From Eubacterium sp. (GTDB lineage Bacteria > Bacillota > Clostridia > Lachnospirales > Lachnospiraceae), in the NCBI GenBank assembly GCA_022764165.1, contig JALERM010000186.1, forward strand, positions 33,243 through 97,242: 64,000 bases of DNA. The letters run 5' to 3'. The notes under the pieces are model-generated. The model had not been told where the DNA came from and searched no databases. It saw only the letters and a list, made by a program, of their open reading frames with translations. Below, one piece after another: positions 15,748 to 25,521 of this stretch. Positions within the stretch are counted from its first letter, which is position 1. Each line of letters opens with the position of its first letter. A program made the translations under genes and the position numbers.

Positions 15748-16359
15748 TTATCCATTTCTCAGATAAACTGATTTCCAGAATTCAATCAGTTTTCCAAAAT
15801 CATCTTCCATCTTCTCCATATTCAGGCTGCCCTGCTGTACTTTTTCCCACAGATATCCTTCTGCAGCCCAGAACATTTCCCGATACATCATCTGAAGATT
15901 AAGTCCGGGCATAAACTTTTCCGGTTCAAGCTTCATCAATGTAGCCTTTGATTTCATGTTCAGGAGCTTCTGATAGCTTTGCCGGATATCATCGCATACC
16001 GCAGGATCTTTTTCATAATATGCTTTAATTACAAACCGGGCCATATCCGGATATTTTCTGATGATCTCCATCTTAGCCTGCATGCCACGATACATCATCT
16101 CGAACAGGTCCTTTTGTTCATAACATTTGTATTCTGTCAGATATTGAACCGTGGTTTTTGCACAATTATCCCAGAGAAACATGTACAATTCTTTCTTATT
16201 CAGAAAATAGTGAAACAGCAATGACTTACTGATACCTGCGGCATCCGCAATTTCACTCATGGGACTTTTCTTATAGGAGTTTTGAGAAAACACCCGGTAG
16301 CCGGCATTGATGATCCGCTCCTGTTTTTCTATAGGAAGATTGAAAAACTTTTCGTTCAT
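15748..16359 (-). CDS. TetR-family transcriptional regulator
   Basis: 203 residues from the ATG at 16359, which has GTGGAGG five bases upstream; the track GTG lies within that RBS. HTH at about 25-50: SPMSEIADAAGISKSLLFHY. The C-terminal ligand/dimer region has no recognisable specificity. It follows the YbjQ gene by about 30 bases and is probably co-transcribed with the MerR-type gene. Confidence 0.9.
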   Translation of the reverse strand: MNEKFFNLPIEKQERIINAGYRVFSQNSYKKSPMSEIADAAGISKSLLFHYFLNKKELYMFLWDNCAKTTVQYLTEYKCYEQKDLFEMMYRGMQAKMEIIRKYPDMARFVIKAYYEKDPAVCDDIRQSYQKLLNMKSKATLMKLEPEKFMPGLNLQMMYREMFWAAEGYLWEKVQQGSLNMEKMEDDFGKLIEFWKSVYLRNG

Positions 16360-16388
16360 ATGTACCTCCACAGTTCAAACGTTACTAT

Positions 16389-16703
16389 TCAAGCTTTCAG
16401 CCGGACTGCCGTTCCGTAAGCCAGCACTTCAGCCGCCCCCTGCATAACAGCAGAAGATCCATAACGCACTCCTATGATAGCATCTGCACCCAGCTTTTCT
16501 GCCTCGTCTACCATCCGTTTGGTGGCAATCTGTCTTGCTTCATTTAACATTTCAGTATAAGCAGTGATTTCACCACCCACCAGTGTTTTCATACCAGCCA
16601 TAAAATCCTTACCAAAATTTTTTGACTGCACAACGGTTCCCTTTACAATTCCAAGCGGTTCAAATTCCATTCCCGGATAGGTTTCAATACTTAGAAGCTT
16701 CAT
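16389..16703 (-). CDS. YbjQ/UPF0145-family protein
   Basis: 104 residues. I choose the ATG at 16703, with GGGGGAGAAGAGG upstream, which overlaps the MerR gene by 20 bases. It matches the heavy-metal-binding/YbjQ_1 family (PF01906): VKGTVVQSKNFGKDF early and the conserved KLGADAIIGVRYG in the second half. It forms pentamers in known structures; function unknown. Confidence 0.85.
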   Translation of the reverse strand: MKLLSIETYPGMEFEPLGIVKGTVVQSKNFGKDFMAGMKTLVGGEITAYTEMLNEARQIATKRMVDEAEKLGADAIIGVRYGSSAVMQGAAEVLAYGTAVRLKA

Positions 16704-17325
16704 CCTCTTCTCCCCCTTCAATTTCTTTTAATCTTTGTTTTAACGCCAGAACCACACCAACCACTACCACACCTGGTATTGCCAGAATAATCAGCAGAAT
16801 GCCAATTGGCAGCGGTTCCTGAGTATTGCCCCACAACACCAGTCCCATCAACAGGAACATGAGAAGCGTCATAATCACAGCAGCAATGACCGGCCCCTTT
16901 TTCCTCTTTCTGGTATCCTTTTTTTCGATATTCATAAAACGCATGCCTCCTTCCTCCAGCTGCTTCATTTTCTGAAGATACCTGTCAGCATCCAGATTAT
17001 ACATGTGGAAACCATTCCTGGCAATCTCCTGACAGATTTCCTTTATCCTGTCAAGATTCCTTTCTTCGTGCGACAGATAAATCAGATGCCTTTCCATGCA
17101 GTCAGAAAGCGTCAAATGATTGGTTTCCAGTTTTCTAATCTCCTCGATCGGTATGGACAGTTTACGAAGCAGTTTGATTTTCAGCAGAACTTCCACATCA
17201 TCCTCTGAATAATTCCGATAGCCGTTCTCCTGGTTTCTCTCCGGGTGAATCAGCCCTTGTTCTTCATAAAACCGAATATTCTTTTTTGTAATTCCCACCC
17301 GGTTTTCTACCTCATTAATTTTCAT
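16684..17325 (-). CDS. MerR-family regulator with C-terminal membrane segments
   Basis: 213 residues. The N-terminal MerR HTH starts MKINEVENRVGITKKNIRFY, followed by a wing and a dimerisation helix to about 110. Two hydrophobic segments (about 143-163 and 171-192) and a charged tail make it a membrane-tethered DNA-binding protein, uncommon but known among Firmicute MerR variants. Its own promoter has the 19-base spacer that MerR proteins remodel, so autoregulation is likely. It overlaps the YbjQ gene. Confidence 0.88.
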   Translation of the reverse strand: MKINEVENRVGITKKNIRFYEEQGLIHPERNQENGYRNYSEDDVEVLLKIKLLRKLSIPIEEIRKLETNHLTLSDCMERHLIYLSHEERNLDRIKEICQEIARNGFHMYNLDADRYLQKMKQLEEGGMRFMNIEKKDTRKRKKGPVIAAVIMTLLMFLLMGLVLWGNTQEPLPIGILLIILAIPGVVVVGVVLALKQRLKEIEGGEEDEASKY

Positions 17326-17362
17326 CTCTGATCCCCCGTTTCATTCCTGCTGTTTTACATGA

Positions 17363-17393
17363 AGCTTACACCCTCCACCAGGGGGAATGTCAA
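17363..17393 (-). promoter_or_regulatory. MerR-type promoter with 19-base spacer
   Basis: Minus strand TTGACA (17393-17388), 19-base spacer TTCCCCCTGGTGGAGGGTG, then TAAGCT. The spacer holds the imperfect dyad CCCCTGGTGGAGGG. Over-long spacers with a central dyad are the hallmark of MerR-activated promoters, matching the gene directly downstream. Confidence 0.7.
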
Positions 17394-17400
17394 GTATTTT

Positions 17401-17429
17401 TTGACACTACTGCACATACACACTATAAT
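17401..17429 (+). promoter_or_regulatory. Promoter of the RNA methyltransferase gene
   Basis: TTGACA (17401-17406), 17-base spacer, TATAAT (17424-17429): full consensus. An AAAGGAG site precedes the ATG at 17467. It lies back to back with the MerR-type promoter, eight bases away. Confidence 0.85.
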
Positions 17430-17466
17430 ATGGTAATATGAAGCTACAAAACAAAGGAGATACGAT

Positions 17467-18294
17467 ATGGGAAATATTATAGAAATTACTGATTTTATGT
17501 CACCAGAACTGGATGTCTACGCCCGTCTCACAGAGAATCAGCTGCTCAACCGCCACGAACCGGAAAAAGGGCTCTTCATAGCTGAAAGCCCCAATGTAGT
17601 GGAGCGTGCATTGAATGCCGGCTATACCCCTGTTTCTCTTTTACTGGAACACAAACACATTACAGGACAGGCTGCCCATATCATTGACCGCTGCGGGGAT
17701 ATCCCTGTCTATACTGCTGACTTTGACGTTCTGACACAATTGACCGGTTTCCAGCTGACCCGAGGGGTTTTGTGTGCCATGCGCAGAAAGCCTCTGCCGG
17801 ATGTCCGGGAAGTCTGCGCCGGAGCACGCCGTATCGCTATTCTGGAAAATGTGATGAATCCCACCAATGTGGGAGCCATCTTCCGCTCCGCCGCAGCTCT
17901 CAACATGGATGCCGTGCTTCTCACTCCCGCCTGCAGCAATCCTCTGTACCGCCGATCCACCAGAGTCAGCATGGGAACCGTATTCCAGATTCCATGGACT
18001 TATATCGGAAGCGAAGAATCCCCCTGGCCCCAGGATGGAATTTCTCTTCTGAAGAGTATGGGATTTAAAACCGCTGCTATGGCACTGAGCAAGCAGGCGG
18101 TCAATATTGATAACCCTCAGCTCATGGCAGAAGAGAAGCTGGCTGTCATCCTGGGAACCGAAGGAGATGGTCTGACTTCTGCTACCATCGCAGACTGTGA
18201 CTATACGGTGTGCATTCCCATGGCGCATGGGGTGGACTCACTAAATGTAGCGGCAGCCAGCGCAGTGGCATTCTGGCAGTTGGGGAATCGGTAA
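17467..18294 (+). CDS. SpoU/TrmH-family RNA 2'-O-methyltransferase
   Basis: 275 residues. The C-terminal SPOUT (trefoil-knot) domain has the three motifs NPTNVGAIFRSAAAL, LGTEGDGLTSATIADCD and IPMAHGVDSLNVAAASAVAF. The N-terminal ~100 residues are the usual substrate-binding (L30e-like) domain. It methylates a ribose in rRNA or tRNA using S-adenosylmethionine; the exact nucleotide cannot be inferred. Single gene under a consensus promoter. Confidence 0.92.
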   Translation: MGNIIEITDFMSPELDVYARLTENQLLNRHEPEKGLFIAESPNVVERALNAGYTPVSLLLEHKHITGQAAHIIDRCGDIPVYTADFDVLTQLTGFQLTRGVLCAMRRKPLPDVREVCAGARRIAILENVMNPTNVGAIFRSAAALNMDAVLLTPACSNPLYRRSTRVSMGTVFQIPWTYIGSEESPWPQDGISLLKSMGFKTAAMALSKQAVNIDNPQLMAEEKLAVILGTEGDGLTSATIADCDYTVCIPMAHGVDSLNVAAASAVAFWQLGNR

Positions 18295-18412
18295 TTAACG
18301 TGGCTTATACTAGTTTTCCAGTTGTCTGAATGAGGGAAATATGATAAATTGAAACTGGCTGTTATGATAGAGACAGTTCACAGAAAATACATTTATACAG
18401 GAGGAACTTAGC

Positions 18413-19963
18413 ATGAAAAATTGTAGGAAATTGTTTCTTGCCCTTTTGGCAGTTGCTTTCCTGCTGCCACTCTTTCCCAGGGCATCTCAGGCCGCTGAGA
18501 TGAATTCGCCCGGTTTGTCTGATGATACTTCCGTACAAACAACGCTAACCTATATCAATCCGCTGTACGCTGACAGTATCGATGAATCTGATCTTAAGAA
18601 ACCAGCAGACAATGATGCCTCTCCCTATGCCATATCTGAATATTGCACATCCATCGAAGATGCCGGTTCACAGATGCGCGAGCAGATGAAAAAACGTCAG
18701 GAATCCATCGAAGTGGGACTGCAGACCAGCAGTGATGAGGAACTCAGCACAATAGCCACAGCTATTTTTCAAGAATCTATCATACATACGGGCAAACCGA
18801 CAGAAGGCGATTACCTGCGCTGGCAGTATGGAGGATGGAATTGCAGCATAAGTCAAAGTACCCAGAATGGTATACGTTCGATTACCTTTACCTATACGAT
18901 GACGTACTATACAACTGCTGAACAAGAGGCTGAAGTTGATACTGCCGTTAAAAACTTACTGGATCAACTGAATCTGGACAAGAAAAATGATTATGAAAAA
19001 ATATCCTCGATTTATGAGTATATTTGTACGAATGTAACCTATGATCATGAAAACCTGAATGATGATGACTACAAATTAAAATTCACTGCCTATGCCGCTC
19101 TGATTAATAAGACAGCCGTTTGTCAGGGATATGCCACACTGCTGTATCGTCTGTCACTGGAGACCGGTATCGATGCAAGACTAATTGCAGGCAAAGGAAA
19201 TGGAGAAAATCACGGATGGAATATTGCCCGACTGGGAAACTACTACTATAATCTCGATTCCACCTGGGATGCAGGAAAAACAGAATATGATTATTTCCTG
19301 CTCTGCAATGATAATTTTTCCAAACATGAGCGCTTCGATGAATATCAAACAGATGAGTTCAACCGCAGTTATCCTATGAGCGAAAAGGACTATGACCCGT
19401 CAAAAGAGGAACCGGATCCTGAGCCTGATCCTGAAAACCCTTTCGTGGATGTGAATGAAGACGACTATTATTATGATGCGGTCATCTGGGCATATACCAA
19501 TGGCATCACCAGCGGAAAAGATGATACACACTTCGAGCCCTCATCGCCCTGTACGCGGGCACAGTCTGTCACCTTCCTGTGGAGAGCTTATGGACAGCCG
19601 GAACCGGCAACCACTGAGAACCCGTTTGTTGATGTCGATTCTTCCGATTATTATTATAAATCCGTTTTATGGGCTTATGAAAACGGCGTCACGAGCGGCA
19701 TCGATGACATTCACTTCGGTCCTTCCCATACAGTTACACGTAAGGAATTTGTAACCTTCCTCTGGAGATCTGAAGGTGAACCCCAGCCGAAAACCACAGA
19801 AAATCCATTTGTAGATGTCCCTGATGGAACATATTATACTAAAGCCGTTCTGTGGGCTTACGAAAATGGTATTACAAGTGGAAAAGATGATACACATTTT
19901 CAGCCGGATGCGGAATGCGTACGTGCACAGGTTGTTTCATTCCTTTACAGATTTTTTAATTAA
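18413..19963 (+). CDS. Secreted transglutaminase-like protein with three SLH repeats
   Basis: 516 residues. A signal peptide (about 1-27, ending ASQA) is followed by a spacer and a transglutaminase-like cysteine protease fold at about 195-300. The catalytic triad candidates are TAVCQGYATLLYRL (Cys), NHGWNIA (His) and NLDSTWD (Asp). Three SLH repeats from about 343 to 515 each begin with an FVDV motif and end with a TRAQ- or TRKE-type motif. The SLH repeats should hold it on the wall polymer outside the cell; the enzyme part may cross-link or cut proteins, substrate unknown. RBS GGAGG. It shares SLH architecture with the two proteins at 31-38 kb. Confidence 0.9.
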   Translation: MKNCRKLFLALLAVAFLLPLFPRASQAAEMNSPGLSDDTSVQTTLTYINPLYADSIDESDLKKPADNDASPYAISEYCTSIEDAGSQMREQMKKRQESIEVGLQTSSDEELSTIATAIFQESIIHTGKPTEGDYLRWQYGGWNCSISQSTQNGIRSITFTYTMTYYTTAEQEAEVDTAVKNLLDQLNLDKKNDYEKISSIYEYICTNVTYDHENLNDDDYKLKFTAYAALINKTAVCQGYATLLYRLSLETGIDARLIAGKGNGENHGWNIARLGNYYYNLDSTWDAGKTEYDYFLLCNDNFSKHERFDEYQTDEFNRSYPMSEKDYDPSKEEPDPEPDPENPFVDVNEDDYYYDAVIWAYTNGITSGKDDTHFEPSSPCTRAQSVTFLWRAYGQPEPATTENPFVDVDSSDYYYKSVLWAYENGVTSGIDDIHFGPSHTVTRKEFVTFLWRSEGEPQPKTTENPFVDVPDGTYYTKAVLWAYENGITSGKDDTHFQPDAECVRAQVVSFLYRFFN

Positions 19964-19965
19964 TC

Positions 19966-20004
19966 AAAATGGTGACTGGAAGCAGAGCCCCCAGTCACCA
20001 TTTT
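19966..20004. terminator. Bidirectional terminator between convergent units
   Basis: AAAATGGTGACTGG / CCAGTCACCATTTT stem with an 11-base loop. It ends the SLH gene on the plus strand and the first polysaccharide operon on the minus strand; the acetyltransferase stop codon sits in its tail. Confidence 0.85.
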
Positions 20005-20542
20005 ATTTGTACTTCTTACATAATTCTATGTAACCCTGTGAATTATTACTAAGTTTTTCAAAAATCTTCTGATCTCTATATTTTATTATCCGGGCAGGAT
20101 TCCCACCAACAACCGCACATTTGGGCACGTCCTTCGCCACAACAGCGCCTGCTGCTATAACAGCACCATCGCCGATTGTAATCCCGGGAACAATCAATGC
20201 ACGAGCTCCTATCCACACATACTCTCCTATATAAACTGTCTTATCCACAATCCGCTCGTCATAGGGCAAATATTTCAAGTCTTCCACATCATACATATGA
20301 TTCTGAGAAAGTATTTGAATATCGTGGGCAAAAATAGTTCCTTTTCCTATCTCAATTCCACCACCGCCAAAAAGCTTACATCCGGGCTGTATATGAACAT
20401 AATCACCAATGCTGATATTTTCAGGATATCGCAATACCGTAGAAGCATCGACATATACTTTTTGTCCACAGGATTTCAAGCTATTCTGTAGTTTTCTTCT
20501 CTTGATTTTTTCTTTTTCTTTTTTTATATATTTCCGTAACAT
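20003..20542 (-). CDS. Left-handed beta-helix O-acetyltransferase
   Basis: 179 residues of hexapeptide repeats (ISIGDYVHIQPGCK, TVYIGEYVWIGARALIV, ITIGDGAVIAAGAVV) and the typical end VVGGNPARIIKYRD, as in maltose/galactoside-type and capsule O-acetyltransferases. It would transfer acetyl from acetyl-CoA to a sugar hydroxyl. Last gene of the first polysaccharide operon, 34 bases after the flippase. Confidence 0.88.
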   Translation of the reverse strand: MLRKYIKKEKEKIKRRKLQNSLKSCGQKVYVDASTVLRYPENISIGDYVHIQPGCKLFGGGGIEIGKGTIFAHDIQILSQNHMYDVEDLKYLPYDERIVDKTVYIGEYVWIGARALIVPGITIGDGAVIAAGAVVAKDVPKCAVVGGNPARIIKYRDQKIFEKLSNNSQGYIELCKKYK

Positions 20543-20576
20543 AGCATCCTCACTGTTTATTTATCTCTGATCATAC

Positions 20577-22103
20577 TCACACAGCTCGTTTTTTTGTAAG
20601 TATTCTCTTCACCTTATCTGCCAGATATCGAAATTCCTCACTCCGCCCATATACCAACAGATATATACCATTGGTAATCACCACGGATAAAATGCCTTTT
20701 ATTACAATAGAAGCCCACGACACCTGCTGCCACGGTACAGCAATTTTTTGAACCAACACGGTGCTCAGTACAGTCAATAACATCGTAGCCAGAAAATTTC
20801 TGAAAAATGGCCACGATGATGTATGAAATCCATATTTGTACAAAATCCATGCGTCAAACCACCATGTTGTCACCATCCGGCTGATAATAGACCCCAGAAA
20901 TACACCTGCAAGCCCTATTTTTTTTACCAGAATAATGGAAATGATCAGGTTCATAACAGCCGCCAGCACTGCACGATATTTTCCCCTTACAAACAATCCA
21001 CTGGCATCCCTGTAAATCCGAACCACATTCTGCATAAAATTGGTAGCAAAGTTGATGACGATAATAATTACCACCGTATCATCCAACAAATATTCCGAAC
21101 CAAAACAAAGCTGGATAAAAGGCTGCAAAAGCACTGCAAAGCAGACAGAACAAAATGCGATCAGCCAACTGTTGGCAAGGTTCAGAGCCCGAAACAGGAA
21201 TTCATTGCGTCCTTTACTCTCAAGCACATAAAAATTACCCAGACTGGATGTAAATGCCTGAAAAACTCCCGTAAGCAATTTCTGGATAACCTGGATAATC
21301 ATATAATAATTATCATATAGTCCCACAGCAATGACGCTGATGTTAGCCGAAATAATCAAATTATCTGTAGATGTTCCAACAATATTACAGATACGATACA
21401 GAGACATGGCATATACTCTGGAAAACACATCTTTATACTGCTCTCTGGAAAGTTTTTTTGAGGTTCCTTTCAGGTACGGATATTTTCTATCCACCACAAA
21501 AGCTACTGCCATATTATAGACAATGTTATAAATAATAACTGCCACTGTGTAAGCCAAAAAAGAACGCCATACAAATAGAATAACAATCTGCACTGCATTC
21601 ATCACAATCTGCAGAATGTACATTACAACATCCGCGATATATCTTTTCTGATCTGCTGTCAACAATATGGACTTATAAGCAAAAAACAAATAGGATACCA
21701 CTGTCTGTACAAGATACAGCAAGTAGTACAGGTATATATTGATAACATCCGTTGAACCGGTCATCAGATACGGTAAAAACGGCATCAGACATAATCCCAG
21801 AATCAGCACTGCAATGCCAATCCAGCGATAAGCCTTTTTGAAAAAAGCCATCAATGACCTGATTGTCTCTGTATCATTCTCAGCAAGAGGTTTATACAGA
21901 CTGTACGTAATGGCTGACCCCAGTCCCAGTTCAGATAAACTGAGAATTGTCAGTATATTCGTATACAGGCTGGATATCCCCAGGTATTCCTTGCCCAATG
22001 TATAGATAAATACCATTCTGCATATCCATCGCAGCACATTCGTCAAAAGTTGACCTCCGATGGATGCCATGATATTGAAAAGGGAATTTTTTGTTCTGCT
22101 CAT
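20577..22103 (-). CDS. Wzx-type polysaccharide flippase (MATE/MVF-like)
   Basis: 508 residues with about 12-14 hydrophobic segments and the family N-terminus (SLFNIMASIGGQLLTNVLRW). It moves lipid-linked repeat units across the membrane. It overlaps the pyruvyltransferase gene by 4 bases, so the unit exported here is probably the one that enzyme decorates. Confidence 0.9.
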   Translation of the reverse strand: MSRTKNSLFNIMASIGGQLLTNVLRWICRMVFIYTLGKEYLGISSLYTNILTILSLSELGLGSAITYSLYKPLAENDTETIRSLMAFFKKAYRWIGIAVLILGLCLMPFLPYLMTGSTDVINIYLYYLLYLVQTVVSYLFFAYKSILLTADQKRYIADVVMYILQIVMNAVQIVILFVWRSFLAYTVAVIIYNIVYNMAVAFVVDRKYPYLKGTSKKLSREQYKDVFSRVYAMSLYRICNIVGTSTDNLIISANISVIAVGLYDNYYMIIQVIQKLLTGVFQAFTSSLGNFYVLESKGRNEFLFRALNLANSWLIAFCSVCFAVLLQPFIQLCFGSEYLLDDTVVIIIVINFATNFMQNVVRIYRDASGLFVRGKYRAVLAAVMNLIISIILVKKIGLAGVFLGSIISRMVTTWWFDAWILYKYGFHTSSWPFFRNFLATMLLTVLSTVLVQKIAVPWQQVSWASIVIKGILSVVITNGIYLLVYGRSEEFRYLADKVKRILTKKRAV

Positions 22104-23263
22104 GCCTTCATTCGCTCCATATCTTCACAGATTGCCTGGTACAACAGATGATCCGCATATTGTTTCTGTAATTCTATCAATTTTCTGTCATATCCTTCAT
22201 GCTCAGCTTTTTCCAAACAACTCATCACTTTCCCAGGCATCGCATCAACCGTCATACACCGTTCTCCATATCCGATTTTTTCAAAGTATAACCTCAGTTT
22301 CTGATCCCATACCAGTGCAAGGGACGGTACATCCAGAGATGTTGCTATGATATGGCTGTGCAATCGAAAAGAAATAATGCTTTTAAACCGGGCAATCAAT
22401 GCTACCAGCTCTTTCGGCCGTTTCGGAACCGGCATGCAATAATCATCCCAGGAGCCATTCAGCTCCGGCATCTGCGAAAGCACATATTTGACAAAAATAA
22501 TATCATCCTCCGAACCATTCACAAAAATCTTCCACTTTCTTCCATTTTTTTCAAACTGCCGAATCAGCTTCATCCAGAAATTTGCTGTTTTTTCAGAATC
22601 AATACTTCTTGTATACATTATCCCCAAACCTGTCAGCTCCGATGTCCTGTCTTTTCCTATCCCATAAACATCTCTGCACCAAAGAGCCGGATCATAAGTC
22701 TCTTCTACCCTTTTTGCTGTTCCTGCTATAACCTTCTGCATCCGGGCCGCATCATCCCGACAGGATATCAATCTGACATACGGACTCATCAGAGCCACAG
22801 CAAAACGCTTCCTGACAGTTTTGCTGTACATCGGTCCCGTTCCACAGGCATTCAGATAAATAGGTATTTCTTTGTTGGACATTCTGTCAATATAATCTGC
22901 CAGAAACAGAAAATACCTGTCCATAAAAAGCTGCCCACCCGCAATTACAACCAGATCATAAGAATTCTTACATACGTTTTCCAAATGAGACTGGCATTGA
23001 CTCAGCCGGTGTTCCTCATGAGTAAGTATTTTATCCCATCCACATTGGCTTACCAGCCTTCGGAGTTTTTCCCGTTTTGTTCTGTGCCTCAATTCCGGAT
23101 AAGAAACGCCTTCAAATTCTTCAAAATCCTCTCTGTCTACAATATCCCTCACACTTATCTCTGCAGTCGGAAAATGTGCCTTTAATCTTGACGCCATACA
23201 ATCGCATATAACACCATCTCCAAGATTATTAGAATAATAAGCACCTAACACCAAAATCTTCAT
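22100..23263 (-). CDS. Polysaccharide pyruvyltransferase family protein (CsaB/WcaK-like)
   Basis: 387 residues of the PF04230 family: Rossmann start MKILVLGAYYSNNLGDGVI and the second-domain motif FRLHSHIIATSLDVPSLAL. These enzymes move pyruvate from phosphoenolpyruvate to a sugar, forming a ketal. In Gram-positives with S-layer proteins, CsaB pyruvylation of the secondary wall polymer creates the ligand for SLH domains. The presence of SLH genes on both sides of this operon makes that role attractive, but it is inference. Confidence 0.85.
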   Translation of the reverse strand: MKILVLGAYYSNNLGDGVICDCMASRLKAHFPTAEISVRDIVDREDFEEFEGVSYPELRHRTKREKLRRLVSQCGWDKILTHEEHRLSQCQSHLENVCKNSYDLVVIAGGQLFMDRYFLFLADYIDRMSNKEIPIYLNACGTGPMYSKTVRKRFAVALMSPYVRLISCRDDAARMQKVIAGTAKRVEETYDPALWCRDVYGIGKDRTSELTGLGIMYTRSIDSEKTANFWMKLIRQFEKNGRKWKIFVNGSEDDIIFVKYVLSQMPELNGSWDDYCMPVPKRPKELVALIARFKSIISFRLHSHIIATSLDVPSLALVWDQKLRLYFEKIGYGERCMTVDAMPGKVMSCLEKAEHEGYDRKLIELQKQYADHLLYQAICEDMERMKA

Positions 23264-23281
23264 CTGTTATTCCCTTCCACT

Positions 23282-24289
23282 TTATTTTTCATACACTGAT
23301 TTTTCAGGAAGGACCGACTCAAACGCTCCATTAATCAACTGTTTCGCCTTCTCAAAATCAACCTGGTCAGAATCATTGATACAAATAAATTTATACTGAT
23401 GATTCTGAATCACCTGACAAATTTCTGCTGTTTTTTCAGACACCAGTAGAGAACGTCCTGCTTTTCTTTTGTTATAGTTATAAAAATTACCATTGAGCAG
23501 CTGCCAGAATTTGAAAACACACTGACTCACATCCCGCTCATCCCGAAAACGATGTGTACATGTCTCTGCCAGCAATTCCGGTTCAATTTCCCACACCTCC
23601 TGCAATGTTCTTTTCAGATATGCCTGTGGAAGATGATGGATATTAAGGCCAAGAAAAGTTTCATCATTAAAACATGATAAAATTAAATTTTTAATCAGTA
23701 CGTGCGGATCTTTCAAACTATACCATTTCCGCCACAATTCTTTTCTACATTTTTTACGCTGAAAATGTTCATTAGCAAAAATTAAGTCATTGACAAATAC
23801 ACTATTGGTAAGAAGGTGGGTGGGAAATGTCATTGGCTTTTCTTCCAGACTGTCACAAGGTAATCCATGAACAAAAAAATCCTCCGGTTTAACGGGAGCA
23901 TTTAGAAAAAAATCATCATTAAAATACACAAACTGCTCACTCAATCCCGGTATCCGATGCAGATTCAATTCAATGGGATGGGAACTGAATGTGGGTAAAT
24001 ATTTTTCAGGAATATAGTCACTATGCTTTACCAGATGCAGCTTTGGTGCATCTGTATCCAGCCACTCCGGTTTATGTCCACAGGTAATAAAATGAATCCT
24101 GTGAACCCATGGAGCATATTTCTCCACAGCCCTGAACCAATACTTCAGGTTATCCCAGTCCCGATAACGCACAGTACTTGCGTCAAACTGAGAATCATCA
24201 TCAGGATGGAGATAACGATTTTTCTCTTTCTGCCATTCTTTATCATTCCCATCCACCCATGCAATTACAAAATCTATAGATTTCTGCAT
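23282..24289 (-). CDS. Stealth-family sugar-phosphate transferase, copy 1
   Basis: 335 residues with all conserved regions: CR1 DFVIAWVDGNDKEWQKEK, CR2 VRYRDWDNLKYWFRAVEKYA through EQFVYFNDDFFLNAPV, then CR3/CR4 near the C-terminus. Stealth proteins transfer hexose-1-phosphate to make phosphodiester-linked polysaccharides. It overlaps the polymerase gene by 16 bases. A paralogue with the same motif set sits in the other polysaccharide operon (43774-44787). Confidence 0.93.
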   Translation of the reverse strand: MQKSIDFVIAWVDGNDKEWQKEKNRYLHPDDDSQFDASTVRYRDWDNLKYWFRAVEKYAPWVHRIHFITCGHKPEWLDTDAPKLHLVKHSDYIPEKYLPTFSSHPIELNLHRIPGLSEQFVYFNDDFFLNAPVKPEDFFVHGLPCDSLEEKPMTFPTHLLTNSVFVNDLIFANEHFQRKKCRKELWRKWYSLKDPHVLIKNLILSCFNDETFLGLNIHHLPQAYLKRTLQEVWEIEPELLAETCTHRFRDERDVSQCVFKFWQLLNGNFYNYNKRKAGRSLLVSEKTAEICQVIQNHQYKFICINDSDQVDFEKAKQLINGAFESVLPEKSVYEK

Positions 24290-25521
24290 TTATCATCATC
24301 CTTTCGTCTATCACTTACAATTGCTGATGCAGCCAGCACAAACCATATGATATATGCATTCTCCGATCTCAGCGAAGCATCGTACCATATATTCATGACT
24401 GCCAGCAGACACATAATAAGAACTATTTCATGTATCCATTCATCCTTTTGTTGTTTTCTGCATTTCCACGCATCATTCAGCACAGTCGCCAGAATTCCTA
24501 TGTAAGAAAACAAACCTGCATACCCAGTCTCCAGAAACAAAGTCTGATGCATAAACCATCGATAATGATATTGACCATACTCATGATAGAACGGACTTTG
24601 TAAAAAAGAAACGGCAGCATACTCACAGTTTCCAAAACCCAGTCCAAACAAATTCATCAGCAAATTGTCATGGAAAATCAAATCATTAATACTGGAGAAT
24701 GCATGAAGACGGCTCAAAGAGTATCCACCATCTTCGGTATTTGCATACTCAAGTAAATTCATCGGATTAATCATCACCCGGAAGTGTCTCGGGGCAATCA
24801 TCATCAATACCAGAAGACCAATGGCAATAACAGCAACACCTGTGACCGCTATCGTCCTCATGCTTTTAGAATTTCTGTTCATTACCCATATGCATCCGAT
24901 TATCAAAATAATCTCAATAAAAGCAATCTTCAGTTCCGCAAGACCAGCAATCAGCATAGCACTGCACAGTATAAAAATCATGTATCCTACAGATACTTTT
25001 TCTTTAAGATACTTGTAAATCACATAAAGCAGAACAATACACAGATAAATATTCAGATAAGAATTACACCCTTTGGAAATTCCAAAGATGCCCCCCAGGT
25101 AATCTCTTGTTTTTCCCAGAATGAAATATTCTATCAGACAAAATACCAGATTCAAGTAATATATCATACAGAATATATCAAAAATCCGAATCACATCTGC
25201 TTTGTCCAGAAGAAAGACACAAATAAAATAAAATGCAAAAAAGCGATAAATATTCCGAAAAGCCCATAAAATCAGCAGAAACGCCCCTCCATGAATCACC
25301 AGCCCCGGCAACAACATAACACTAAAAAAAAGGATGGCTTTCGCGACATTCATATTCACAAGCTGCCTGATCTGTTTCCGGCAGGCAATGAGCGATATAA
25401 AGATAAGAACATCATTCAAATAACGAATAGCCGTGGGAAGCTTCAGAAAATCTATCCACAAATTATCAAAAAAAACCAACAATATGATAACATAAACCAA
25501 TATTTTCTTGTACTTTGCCAT
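24274..25521 (-). CDS. Wzy-like polysaccharide polymerase / O-antigen ligase family membrane protein
   Basis: 415 residues, about ten or more hydrophobic segments and a longer extracytoplasmic loop near residues 300-340. Sequence conservation in this family is weak; the assignment rests on topology and on lying between a glycosyltransferase and Stealth/flippase genes. The end is joined to the Stealth gene by overlap. Confidence 0.75.
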   Translation of the reverse strand: MAKYKKILVYVIILLVFFDNLWIDFLKLPTAIRYLNDVLIFISLIACRKQIRQLVNMNVAKAILFFSVMLLPGLVIHGGAFLLILWAFRNIYRFFAFYFICVFLLDKADVIRIFDIFCMIYYLNLVFCLIEYFILGKTRDYLGGIFGISKGCNSYLNIYLCIVLLYVIYKYLKEKVSVGYMIFILCSAMLIAGLAELKIAFIEIILIIGCIWVMNRNSKSMRTIAVTGVAVIAIGLLVLMMIAPRHFRVMINPMNLLEYANTEDGGYSLSRLHAFSSINDLIFHDNLLMNLFGLGFGNCEYAAVSFLQSPFYHEYGQYHYRWFMHQTLFLETGYAGLFSYIGILATVLNDAWKCRKQQKDEWIHEIVLIMCLLAVMNIWYDASLRSENAYIIWFVLAASAIVSDRRKDDDKCRNL

